Below are positions 1 to 7,094 of a stretch of DNA of 64,000 nucleotides, piece after piece. The stretch is from contig NZ_JANXMU010000007.1 of assembly GCF_025354435.1 (NCBI RefSeq), forward strand, positions 62,001 through 126,000, given 5' to 3'. The position numbers and the translations under genes are program-made. Position 1 is the first letter of the stretch; each line of letters opens with the position of its first letter. This DNA is from Rhodoferax sp. GTDB taxonomy: Bacteria > Pseudomonadota > Gammaproteobacteria > Burkholderiales > Burkholderiaceae_C. Below the pieces are notes generated by a model, which did not search any database, had not been told where the DNA came from, and saw nothing but the letters and a program-made list of their open reading frames with translations.

Positions 1-262
1 CATTTGGGTCGCCCTTGCTGCCGTTGACAAACTGGGCCAGCCCCAGCGCACCGGCGGCACCGCCCTTGTTGTCGAAGCTGACGGTGTCTGCCGCCTGCGA
101 GTCGGTGATGGCCTTGCCCAGCGCCCGGCCCGTGGTGTCCCAGCCGCCGCCAGGGTTGGCGGGGATCATCATCTTGATGTTGGCCCCGGCACGGGCGGCC
201 AAAGGCAAGGTTCCGGCAGCGGCCAGCACGGCCAACGACTTCAAGAATTCAGCACGGCGCAT
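1..262 (-). CDS. Bug/TctC-family tripartite tricarboxylate transporter substrate-binding protein (partial, C-terminus outside window)
   Basis: Only the first 87 residues are inside the window; the gene runs off the left edge. The ATG is at 262, followed by an N-terminal export signal with a basic start (MRRAEF) and a hydrophobic stretch ending near AARAG. The mature start (IKMMIPANPGGGWDTTGR) is the typical beginning of Bug periplasmic binding proteins, which capture small carboxylates or similar ligands for TctAB-type permeases. It is divergent from a TctD/TctE-like two-component system starting 97 bp away. Such systems often regulate or use a neighbouring Bug protein as sensor partner. The ligand cannot be deduced from this fragment. 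Confidence 0.85.
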   Translation of the reverse strand, partial: MRRAEFLKSLAVLAAAGTLPLAARAGANIKMMIPANPGGGWDTTGRALGKAITDSQAADTVSFDNKGGAAGALGLAQFVNGSKGDPN

Positions 263-358
263 CGCAGTCTCCTGGTAATTTTTAACATTGTGATGATGCA
301 AGGCCTGCCTGTCAGTTCGCTGTCGAAAGGTACTAGGGGAAATGCTAGGCTGCGGCCT

Positions 359-1051
359 ATGCGCTTACTCCTTGTCGAAGACGATACCGCCATGCAAACC
401 ACCCTGGTCCGCGCCCTGGGCCGTCGCCATATGCGCATCCAGGCCTGCGGCGATGGCCGCGAGGCCCTGGCCCTGTGGCTGGAGTCGCCGCCCGACGTGG
501 TGCTGCTCGACCTGAGCCTGCCCGGCATGGACGGCCTGCAGGTGCTGGCCGCCGCCCGCAAAGCGGGCATGCGCACCCCCGTGCTGATCCTCACCGCGCG
601 CGGCACGGTAGGCGACAAGGTGCTGGGCCTGAACGCCGGGGCCGACGACTACCTGCCCAAACCTTTTGACCTGGAAGAGCTGGAAGCCCGGCTGCGCGCC
701 CTGGCCCGGCGCAGTGCAGACACAGCAGGTGACTTTGAAGATAAATCGGCCCCCAGCGCAATCAATGTGGGCACCTTGCGCTATGAAAAAGAGAGTGGCG
801 CGGTCTACCACCGCGACCAGGCCATGGACCTCAGCCCCCGCGAGCTGGCCCTGCTGCGCCCGCTGCTGGCCCAGCCCGGCCACGCGGTCACCAAAGAGCG
901 GCTGTTTGAACTGGTCTTCCCCGGCGCGCAAGAGGTGCAGTTTGAAGCCATCGAAGTCATCGCCTACCGGTTGCGCAAAAAGCTCGCCACCACCGGCGTG
1001 CGGCTGATGACGCTGCGCGGCCTGGGTTACCTGCTGAAGGCAGAAGGATGA
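359..1051 (+). CDS. OmpR-family response regulator (TctD/QseB-like)
   Basis: A 230-residue DNA-binding response regulator. The receiver domain (about 1-115) has the acidic pocket VEDD near residue 8, the phospho-acceptor D51 in VVLLDLSLPGMDG, and the conserved lysine in LPKPFD. The C-terminal half (about 135-230) is a winged helix with the SPREL...ALLRPLL and VEVIAYRLRKKL-like pattern of OmpR proteins. I start at ATG 359 because the receiver begins directly there; an upstream start at 290 would add 23 non-homologous residues. It overlaps the sensor kinase gene by 4 bases (ATGA), so the two are translationally coupled. Divergence from the Bug gene suggests it controls uptake of a small carboxylate, which is inference. 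Confidence 0.9.
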   Translation: MRLLLVEDDTAMQTTLVRALGRRHMRIQACGDGREALALWLESPPDVVLLDLSLPGMDGLQVLAAARKAGMRTPVLILTARGTVGDKVLGLNAGADDYLPKPFDLEELEARLRALARRSADTAGDFEDKSAPSAINVGTLRYEKESGAVYHRDQAMDLSPRELALLRPLLAQPGHAVTKERLFELVFPGAQEVQFEAIEVIAYRLRKKLATTGVRLMTLRGLGYLLKAEG

Positions 1052-2478
1052 TGGCCCACTCCCTCCAACCCATCCACCCCGTCCGCTCGCTGCGCCGCAC
1101 CCTGCTGCTCGGCATCCTGCTGCCGGTCATCGCCGTAGTCGGCATCAACACCGTCAGCCTGTACCAGCAGGCGCTGGCCGCCGTCACCACCGCCTACGAC
1201 CGCACCCTGCTGGCCTCGGCCAAATCCATCGGCGAACAGTTGGACGTGGACGGCTACGACGACGCGGCCGTGCTGCACGCCACCGTGCCGTATTCCGCCC
1301 TGGAAGCCTTCGAGGCCGACAACAAAAGCAATATCTACTACCGCGTGTCCAGCCTGCGCGGCGAGATGGTGTCGGGCTACGATGTGCTGCCGTTCTGGCG
1401 CGGCAGCATTCCAGCCAAACCGGCCTACGCCGCCCTGGTCGATTTTTACGACGACCACGTCAACGGCGACCCGGTGCGCGTGGCCGTGCTGCTGCAGCCG
1501 GTGGCCACCGGCGACGGGCGCGGCATGGCGGTCATCCAGGTGGCCGAAACCCTGGAGCTGCGCCACACCCTGGCGCGGCAGATTCTGCTCGACACCCTGT
1601 GGCGGCAGGCCGGGCTGGTGGCCTTCATCGCGCTGGTGGTAGTGCTGGTGGTACAGCGCGCCACCCGCCCGGTGCGCCGCTTAAGCCAAACCCTGCAGGC
1701 CCGCCAGGAAAACGACCTCACCCCCCTCAGTGCCCTGGATGCACCGCGCGAACTGCTGCCGCTGGTCGATGCCACCAACCACGTCATGCGCCGCTTGCAG
1801 CACCTGCTGGACCACCAAAAACGCTTTGTGCGCGACACCGCCCACCAGCTGCGCACGCCGCTGGCGGTGTTGAAAACCCAGGTCCAGTCGGCCCTGCGCA
1901 ACGATGTGGAGCCACGCCAGGCGCTGCTGGAAATCAACGCCACCGTAGACCGTGCCGCCGTGCTGGCCAACCAGATGCTGGCCCTGGCCAAGGTGGAGCA
2001 ACTGCGCCAGCAGGCCAACGCCGAGGTGCTGGACTGGTCGGCCGTGCTGCGCGCGGTGGCCATCGACCTGTCGCCCCTGCTGGCCGACAAAGATATCGAC
2101 TTCGCCATCCACACCACCCCCACCCCGGTGCGTGCCCACGACTGGATGCTGCGCGAACTGGCCCGCAACCTGCTGCACAACGCCATCAAGCAAACCCCGG
2201 CAGGCAGCGCGCTGGATGTGGCGCTGGTGGCCGACGGAGCGCAGGCCCACCTGCGCATCGCCGACAGCGGCCCCGGCATCAGCCCCGATCTGGCCCAACG
2301 CCTGTACCAGCCGTTTTCGGCCGGGGACGTACAGCACGGCTCCGGCATGGGCTTGGCCATCTGCCATGAAATCGTGCAGGCCCTGGGCGGCAGCATCGCG
2401 CTGGTGAACCGGGTGCAGCAAGGTGAGCACCAAGGCCTGGATGCCACAGTCCGCCTGCCTTTGGTCCAAAATGCCTAG
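1048..2478 (+). CDS. Sensor histidine kinase, TctE/QseC-like
   Basis: A 476-residue membrane kinase. TM1 lies at about residues 15-38 and TM2 at about 180-205, enclosing a periplasmic 2CSK_N-type sensor of roughly 140 residues. The HisKA domain carries the phospho-histidine in FVRDTAHQLRTPLAVL, and the HATPase has the N box ELARNLLHNAIKQTP and G boxes IADSGPGI and GSGMGLAI. It autophosphorylates and should transfer to the response regulator encoded just upstream (4-base overlap). Two bases after its stop comes the Hsp15 gene, so all three are probably co-transcribed. The ligand is unknown; TctE relatives sense tricarboxylates or work with Bug proteins. Confidence 0.9.
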   Translation: MMAHSLQPIHPVRSLRRTLLLGILLPVIAVVGINTVSLYQQALAAVTTAYDRTLLASAKSIGEQLDVDGYDDAAVLHATVPYSALEAFEADNKSNIYYRVSSLRGEMVSGYDVLPFWRGSIPAKPAYAALVDFYDDHVNGDPVRVAVLLQPVATGDGRGMAVIQVAETLELRHTLARQILLDTLWRQAGLVAFIALVVVLVVQRATRPVRRLSQTLQARQENDLTPLSALDAPRELLPLVDATNHVMRRLQHLLDHQKRFVRDTAHQLRTPLAVLKTQVQSALRNDVEPRQALLEINATVDRAAVLANQMLALAKVEQLRQQANAEVLDWSAVLRAVAIDLSPLLADKDIDFAIHTTPTPVRAHDWMLRELARNLLHNAIKQTPAGSALDVALVADGAQAHLRIADSGPGISPDLAQRLYQPFSAGDVQHGSGMGLAICHEIVQALGGSIALVNRVQQGEHQGLDATVRLPLVQNA

Positions 2479-2480
2479 CT

Positions 2481-2894
2481 ATGGACAAACTCCGCATCGA
2501 CAAATGGCTCTGGGCCGCACGCTTCTATAAAACCCGCAGCCTGGCTACCGAAGAAGTCAACAAAGGCCGGGTGCAGATCGGCGGGCAGGACGTGAAGCCC
2601 GCGCGCGAGGTCAAGCCCGGCGACCTGCTCACCCTGCGCCAGGGCCCGGTGCTCCGCACCATCGAGGTAGTGGGTATCAGCCAGGCCCGGGGCCCAGCCC
2701 CGGTGGCCCAGGCCCTGTACACCGAAACCGCCGACAGCCTGCAGGCCCGCACCGCCGCCGCCGAGCAGCGCCGCCTGGCCCCCGAACCCGCCCACAGCCT
2801 GGACCATGGCCGCCCCACCAAACGCCAGCGGCGCGACCTGGACCAGGCAGGCCACGGATGGGGTGACCGCTGGAGTGCCTCGGTAGACGATTAG
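2481..2894 (+). CDS. hslR: Ribosome-associated heat shock protein Hsp15 (S4 domain)
   Basis: A 137-residue protein with an N-terminal S4 RNA-binding fold (MDKLRIDKWLWAARFYKTRS...VNKGRVQIGG...VKPGDLLTL) followed by a basic tail rich in K/R (PTKRQRRDLDQ). Hsp15 binds free 50S subunits that carry a nascent chain after abortive translation and helps recycle them. Length and motif order match the family. It begins 2 bases after the sensor kinase stop, so it is probably expressed from the same transcript, an arrangement of convenience rather than a known functional link. Confidence 0.9.
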   Translation: MDKLRIDKWLWAARFYKTRSLATEEVNKGRVQIGGQDVKPAREVKPGDLLTLRQGPVLRTIEVVGISQARGPAPVAQALYTETADSLQARTAAAEQRRLAPEPAHSLDHGRPTKRQRRDLDQAGHGWGDRWSASVDD

Positions 2895-2930
2895 CCCCCG
2901 CAGCCCGGCGAGTTGGGCCATAATTTTTGG

Positions 2931-3515
2931 ATGGACGAAGACCCTAAATCCAAAAGCTGGTGGAACACCCTGCCCGGCGTGCTCACCGCGGTCGCAGCGG
3001 TGATTGCCGCCGTCACCGCGCTGGTCTCCACCCTGCACCAGACCGGCTGGATCGGTGCCAAGGCTCCCACCAGCCTGTCCACGGCAACCGGCACGGCGGT
3101 GGCCTCCACGCCCACATCTACACCGCCACCTAACCCCACGCCAGCAGCCCCCGCTACGCCCGGCAGCATCGCCTTGCCCGCCCAGACCACCTTCAGCTAC
3201 GGCAAGTTGTCTTACCAAATCCTGTCCGCCCGCGTGGCCCATCCCACGCCCGATACGCTGTCGCTGCGGTTCACCATCCGCATGACCAGCGACGACCAGT
3301 ACGAGGCCAACTTCTGGGATGCATCCTTTCGCCTGCGCGTCAACGGCGTGCTGCAAGCCCCTGTCAGCAACCTGAACAAGGTGGTGGCGGGCAACAGCTC
3401 GACCGACGGTGTGGTGGAATTCGTGGTGCCCAGCGGTACGGCCCAGGTCGAACTGCAGATGGGCGAAGTCGGCAACGGCAAGCCCGGCGTGGCGATGGTC
3501 TTGCCCGCGGGATAA
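2931..3515 (+). CDS. Hypothetical membrane-anchored protein with extracytoplasmic beta domain
   Basis: I do not recognise the family with certainty. From ATG 2931 it has 194 residues: an acidic, tryptophan-containing N-terminus (MDEDPKSKSWW), one transmembrane helix (about 14-36, VLTAVAAVIAAVTALVSTL), a Thr/Pro/Ala-rich linker (about 45-85), and a C-terminal beta-rich domain (about 88-190) with patterns such as LSLRFTIRMTSDD and TDGVVEFVVPSG. The domain recalls DUF4352-like immunoglobulin-type folds, which is only a resemblance. An upstream TTG at 2913 would add six residues. It probably sits in the inner membrane with the beta domain in the periplasm. Confidence 0.7.
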   Translation: MDEDPKSKSWWNTLPGVLTAVAAVIAAVTALVSTLHQTGWIGAKAPTSLSTATGTAVASTPTSTPPPNPTPAAPATPGSIALPAQTTFSYGKLSYQILSARVAHPTPDTLSLRFTIRMTSDDQYEANFWDASFRLRVNGVLQAPVSNLNKVVAGNSSTDGVVEFVVPSGTAQVELQMGEVGNGKPGVAMVLPAG

Positions 3516-3596
3516 AGCAAAAGCAGCGGTTGCGCAGGGCCAAACCGCCCCCAACTGCAAACCATGACGGTGGTGCACCGCGCCACCTCGATACTT

Positions 3597-3650
3597 CATT
3601 TTTAATAGCTACTAGCGTAGGCGGTGTATGCGCTATAGCCACTTTTTATA
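3597..3650 (-). repeat. Dispersed intergenic palindrome, copy 1
   Basis: Read on the minus strand this is GTGGCTATAGCGCATACACC then GCCTACGCTAGTAGCTATTA, a close match to the family consensus (GGCTCTAGCGCA..CTACCTGCGCTAGCAGCTATT). TAGCG/CGCTA arms can form a hairpin. It ends about 10 bases before the luciferase-like gene start, so that gene has almost no other leader. Confidence 0.75.
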
Positions 3651-3660
3651 GATATTTCCC

Positions 3661-4659
3661 ATGATTCCCTTTTCAGTTCTTGACCTCGCCCCCATCGTCG
3701 AAGGCGGCACCGCTGCCGACTCGTTTCGCAACAGCTTGCACCTGGCGCAGCACGCGGAACGCTTGGGCTACCAGCGTTACTGGCTGGCCGAGCACCACGG
3801 CATGCGTGGCATTGCCAGCGCGGCCACTGCCGTGGTGATGGGGCATGTGGCGGCCGGCACGCGCACCATCCGCGTGGGGGCCGGGGGCGTGATGCTGCCC
3901 AACCATTCGCCGCTGGTGATTGCCGAGCAGTTCGGCACGCTGGAGTCGCTGTTTCCGGGCCGCATTGACCTGGGCCTGGGCCGCGCGCCCGGCTCGGACC
4001 AAGCCACGGCACGCGCGCTGCGCCGCGACCTGCAGACCGATGCCCAGCAGTTTCCCAACGACGTGGTCGAACTGCAGCACTACTTCGCCCCCGTAGAACC
4101 CGGCCAGACCCTGCGCGCCGTACCGGGTGCGGGCCTGGAGGTACCGCTGTGGATTTTGGGATCGAGCACCTTTGGCGCGCAACTGGCTGCCGAGCTGGGC
4201 CTGCCCTACGCCTTCGCCTCGCATTTTGCGCCGGGCGACCTGATGAACGCGATTGCCATCTACCGGGCCCGCTTCAAGCCGTCCAAGCAGCTCGCCAAAC
4301 CGTATGTGATGCTGGGCTTCAACGTGTTTGCGGCAGACACCGACGAGGCCGGGCGCTTCCTGTTCAGCTCGCTGCAGCAGGCCTTTGTGAACCTGCGCAG
4401 CGGCCGTCCATCGCTGCTGCAGCCGCCGGTAGACGGCTTTGCCGAGCGCCTGCATCCCGGCGACCGGTCCATGATCGACAGCGCCCTGTCTTGCTGCGCG
4501 GTCGGCTCACCCGATACCGTGCGCCGGGCGTTGCAAGCCTTCATCGAAAAAACCGGGGCGAATGAGCTGATGCTGACTTCGCAGATCTTCGACCACACCG
4601 CTCGGCTGCGCTCGTACGAGATTGCCGCGGAAGTGCGAGAAGAAGCAGTTACCGCCTGA
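3661..4659 (+). CDS. LLM class flavin-dependent oxidoreductase (MsnO8-type luciferase-like)
   Basis: A 332-residue bacterial-luciferase-like TIM barrel protein. Recognisable family segments are FSVLDLAPI at the start, [19 protein letters not shown] (about 38-57), [23 protein letters not shown], and [15 protein letters not shown] near residue 105. These match the MsnO8 subgroup of FMN-dependent monooxygenases. The substrate cannot be told from sequence. No clear Shine-Dalgarno precedes the ATG; the region upstream is a copy of the dispersed palindrome. The 3' end overlaps the convergent DUF3820 gene by 11 bases. Confidence 0.9.
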   Translation: MIPFSVLDLAPIVEGGTAADSFRNSLHLAQHAERLGYQRYWLAEHHGMRGIASAATAVVMGHVAAGTRTIRVGAGGVMLPNHSPLVIAEQFGTLESLFPGRIDLGLGRAPGSDQATARALRRDLQTDAQQFPNDVVELQHYFAPVEPGQTLRAVPGAGLEVPLWILGSSTFGAQLAAELGLPYAFASHFAPGDLMNAIAIYRARFKPSKQLAKPYVMLGFNVFAADTDEAGRFLFSSLQQAFVNLRSGRPSLLQPPVDGFAERLHPGDRSMIDSALSCCAVGSPDTVRRALQAFIEKTGANELMLTSQIFDHTARLRSYEIAAEVREEAVTA

Positions 4660-4864
4660 CCCGCAGCGGCTTCAGCAGGTCCGACAGCCCGTTGTGGTCG
4701 ATCTCGTGCATCAGCGCCAGCAGGCGGCCGATATCGGTTTTGGGAAAGCCTTCGCGGGCGAACCAGTTGAGGTAGTTGCCGGGTAAATCGGCGATGACTG
4801 TACCCTGGTGTTTGCCAAAGGGCATGGTCACGGTGACGAGGCGTTGCAGTTGATCGGAGTCCAT
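4649..4864 (-). CDS. DUF3820 family small protein
   Basis: A 71-residue protein from ATG 4864 (a GTG at 4873 would add three residues). The core [23 protein letters not shown] is the signature of the DUF3820 / putative quorum-sensing-regulated virulence factor family, and the tail carries [13 protein letters not shown]. Members are small basic proteins of unknown biochemical function, sometimes compared with exonuclease-associated modules. It lies between a convergent oxidoreductase gene and a divergent Gfo/Idh gene 23 bp away. Confidence 0.8.
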   Translation of the reverse strand: MDSDQLQRLVTVTMPFGKHQGTVIADLPGNYLNWFAREGFPKTDIGRLLALMHEIDHNGLSDLLKPLRVRR

Positions 4865-4887
4865 GGCGGTCACTTTACACTGCCCCC

Positions 4888-5874
4888 ATGCACCAAACTC
4901 CCACCCCGTTAGCCTGGGGCATCATCGGCTGCGGCAAGGTCACCGAGCTCAAAAGTGGCCCGGCCTTCAACAAGGTAGCCGGTTCCCGTCTGGTCGCCGT
5001 CATGCGCCGCAACGCCGCGCTGGCCCAGTCCTACGCCGAGCGCCACGGCGTGCCCCGCTGGTACGTTGATGCCGATGCGCTGATCAACGACCCCGAGGTC
5101 AACGCCGTCTACATCGCCACCCCGCCCGATAGCCACCATTTCTACGCCCTGAAGGTCGCCGCCGCAGGCAAGATCTGCTGCGTGGAAAAGCCCATGGCCC
5201 CCAGCCACCGCGAATGCCTGGAGATGACTGCCGTGTTTGAGGCCGCCGGGCTGCCGCTGTTCGTGTCGTACTACCGCCGCTCCCTGCCGCGCTTTGCGCA
5301 CGTCAAGCAATGGCTGGACGGTGGCGACATTGGCGCTGTACGCCACGTGCACTGGTCGTTTGCCCGTACACCCAACGCCACCGACTTGGCCCACACGCCC
5401 AATTGGCGCACCGACCCCGCCTTCGCCCCCGGCGGCTACTTTGAAGATTTGGCCAGCCACGGCCTGGATTTGATGCTGCATTTGCTGGGCGACATCACGG
5501 CAGCCCACGGCATCCGGACCAACCAGCAAGCCTTGTACGCCGCCGCCGATGCTGTCACCGGCGTGTGGCAGTTCGCCAGCGGTGCGACAGGCTCAGGCTA
5601 CTGGAACTTCGGCGCGGCGCAGGCGCTGGACGAGGTGCTCATCCATGGCAGCACCGGCGAGATCCGCTTCTCGGTCTTCGGCGAGCAGCCGGTGCAACTG
5701 CGCAACGCGGCAGGCACCCAAAGCCGCGAGATCGCCCACCCCGAGAACATCCAGTTCTTCCACATCGAAAACATGCAAAAGCACATGGACGGGCTGCGCA
5801 CCCACCCGTCCATGGGGCACACGGCGCAGCGGGCGACGTGGTTGATGGAGCAGATCAGCCGCCCGCCCGCTTGA
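4888..5874 (+). CDS. Gfo/Idh/MocA-family NAD(P)-dependent oxidoreductase
   Basis: A 328-residue protein. The N-terminal Rossmann fold has WGIIGCGKVTELKSGPAF (GxGxxx) and the family motif VYIATPPDSHHFYALKVAAAGK, followed by CVEKPMAPS with the catalytic-pocket lysine of the EKP motif. The C-terminal alpha/beta domain includes GGYFEDLASHGLDLMLHLLGD. These enzymes oxidise or reduce sugars, inositols or related polyols. The substrate is not predictable here. The 3' end overlaps the convergent sui1-like gene by 20 bases. Confidence 0.9.
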   Translation: MHQTPTPLAWGIIGCGKVTELKSGPAFNKVAGSRLVAVMRRNAALAQSYAERHGVPRWYVDADALINDPEVNAVYIATPPDSHHFYALKVAAAGKICCVEKPMAPSHRECLEMTAVFEAAGLPLFVSYYRRSLPRFAHVKQWLDGGDIGAVRHVHWSFARTPNATDLAHTPNWRTDPAFAPGGYFEDLASHGLDLMLHLLGDITAAHGIRTNQQALYAAADAVTGVWQFASGATGSGYWNFGAAQALDEVLIHGSTGEIRFSVFGEQPVQLRNAAGTQSREIAHPENIQFFHIENMQKHMDGLRTHPSMGHTAQRATWLMEQISRPPA

Positions 5875-6214
5875 CCGTGTAGCCCTGCTTCTGCAGCAGC
5901 CCGATGACGGTATCGCAGTGGTCGCCCTGCACTTCGATCACGCCGTCTTTCACCGTGCCGCCGCTGCCGCAGGCGGCTTTGAGCTGTTTGCCCAGGGCCG
6001 TCAAAGCGGTTGCGTCCAGCGGCACACCCTTCACCAGGGTCACGCCCTTGCCCGCCCGGCCTTTGGTTTCGCGCGACACGCGGACGATGCCGTCGGTTTT
6101 GGGCGCAGGCTTTTGGCCGCAGGTGCACTGGGCGATGGGCTGGCGGCAGACCGGGCACATGCGGCCGGTGTCGGTGGAATAGACCAGGCCGCCGCTGCTG
6201 GATTTGCTTTTCAT
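5855..6214 (-). CDS. Sui1/eIF1-like translation factor (YciH family) with N-terminal Cys cluster
   Basis: A 119-residue protein from ATG 6214. The C-terminal two thirds is an SUI1 domain (IVRVSRETKGRAGKGVTLVKG, LKAACGSGGTVKDGVIEVQGDH, LLQKQGYTVKRAGG). Bacterial YciH resembles eIF1 and influences start-codon fidelity. The N-terminus has MCPVCRQPIAQCTCGQ, a CxxC...CxC cluster able to bind zinc. I chose the internal ATG because upstream residues are not family-like and fall in the repeat copy at 6228-6277. The gene is convergent with the Gfo/Idh gene. Confidence 0.88.
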   Translation of the reverse strand: MKSKSSSGGLVYSTDTGRMCPVCRQPIAQCTCGQKPAPKTDGIVRVSRETKGRAGKGVTLVKGVPLDATALTALGKQLKAACGSGGTVKDGVIEVQGDHCDTVIGLLQKQGYTVKRAGG

Positions 6215-6227
6215 ATGTGTACTATCA

Positions 6228-6277
6228 AAAAAATAGCACCTAGTGCAGGCAGTACCTACGCGAGGTGCCAATTTGGC
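6228..6277 (-). repeat. Dispersed intergenic palindrome, copy 2 (diverged)
   Basis: On the minus strand: GGCACCTCGCGTAGGTACTG then CCTGCACTAGGTGCTATTTT. The outer arms GGCACCT and AGGTGC differ from the consensus but are complementary to each other, a compensatory change expected if the hairpin matters. It lies between ppa and the sui1-like gene. Confidence 0.6.
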
Positions 6278-6285
6278 TTAAACAA

Positions 6286-6822
6286 TCAAGCCTTGGACTT
6301 GATGTAGTTGGCCATGCCGTCTGTGATTTCTTTCTTGGCGGCGTCGATGCCTTCCCAGCCGATGACCTTGACCCACTTGCCTTTTTCCAGGTCTTTGTAG
6401 TGTTCGAAGAAGTGGCTGATGGCCTTGAGGCGCATCTGGTTCACGTCTTCGATTTTTTGCCAGTGGGTGTAGATGGGCAAAATTTTGTCGGTAGGCACGG
6501 CCAGCACTTTGCCGTCCACGCCGGCTTCGTCTTCCATCATCAGGATGCCGATGGGGCGGCAGGTCACCACCACGCCGGGGAACAGCGGGTAGGGGGTGAT
6601 CACCAGCACGTCGACCGGGTCGCCGTCGCCGCTCAGGGTCTGGGGCACGTAACCGTAGTTGGTCGGGTAGTGCATGGCCGTGGTCATGAAGCGGTCGACA
6701 AAAATCGCGCCGGACTCTTTGTCCACTTCGTACTTGATCGGGTCGGCGTTCATCGGGATTTCGATGACGACGTTAAAAGCATCGGGGGCGTTTTTACCGG
6801 GAGGGACGAGGTTCAGGGACAT
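6286..6822 (-). CDS. ppa: Inorganic pyrophosphatase (soluble, family I)
   Basis: A 178-residue cytoplasmic enzyme that hydrolyses PPi to two phosphates and so drives biosynthetic reactions. Family I signatures are present: [20 protein letters not shown], the metal-binding [19 protein letters not shown] segment (DxDPxD), and [16 protein letters not shown]. Length equals the E. coli type. It is divergent from the membrane pyrophosphatase hppA across a 272-bp region, so both PPi-consuming enzymes share one upstream region. Confidence 0.96.
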   Translation of the reverse strand: MSLNLVPPGKNAPDAFNVVIEIPMNADPIKYEVDKESGAIFVDRFMTTAMHYPTNYGYVPQTLSGDGDPVDVLVITPYPLFPGVVVTCRPIGILMMEDEAGVDGKVLAVPTDKILPIYTHWQKIEDVNQMRLKAISHFFEHYKDLEKGKWVKVIGWEGIDAAKKEITDGMANYIKSKA

Positions 6823-7015
6823 GGTTATCTTCTTCGCTTGGAGTGGATGAATCGGCTTTTATACAGGCGCATATTTTGCCCTAGCCCGCTGGCACGACCC
6901 TGACAGAGCAACAGCACGCCAAACCGGCCTAGGACATACCCCTAGCCGTGTAACTTTGTGCCGCATTGCACCGTATATTGCCGAGGTTGGCCAATCGTCT
7001 CCCTGCTCTGCCGGG

Positions 7016-7080
7016 GTTGCGAGGAAGCAACGCAGCGGGGGCCTCGCTAGCGTTGCGCCCCCACCTCGCGACAACGACTC
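7016..7080 (+). promoter_or_regulatory. Structured 5' leader of hppA: hairpin with possible pseudoknot and switchable outer stem
   Basis: An 11-bp stem pairs GCAACGCAGCG (7027-7037) with CGCT-A-GCGTTGC (7045-7056, one bulged A), leaving the loop GGGGCCT. The loop bases GGGGC (7038-7042) are complementary to GCCCC at 7057-7061, allowing a pseudoknot. An outer stem pairs GTTG/CGAGG (7016-7024) with CCTCG/CAAC (7064-7068, 7072-7075). GCGAGG (7019-7024) can instead pair with CCTCGC at 7042-7047, so two folds exclude each other. The ribosome-binding site AGGAGA (7081-7086) follows at once. Seen by eye; no folding energy was computed. Confidence 0.45.
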
Positions 7081-7094
7081 AGGAGACTCATCCT

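Noticed and set aside
6966-7094. Upstream extension of HppA by 43 residues
   Set aside because: It would translate the structured leader; the true start at 7095 has a good ribosome-binding site and the usual membrane-helix beginning.
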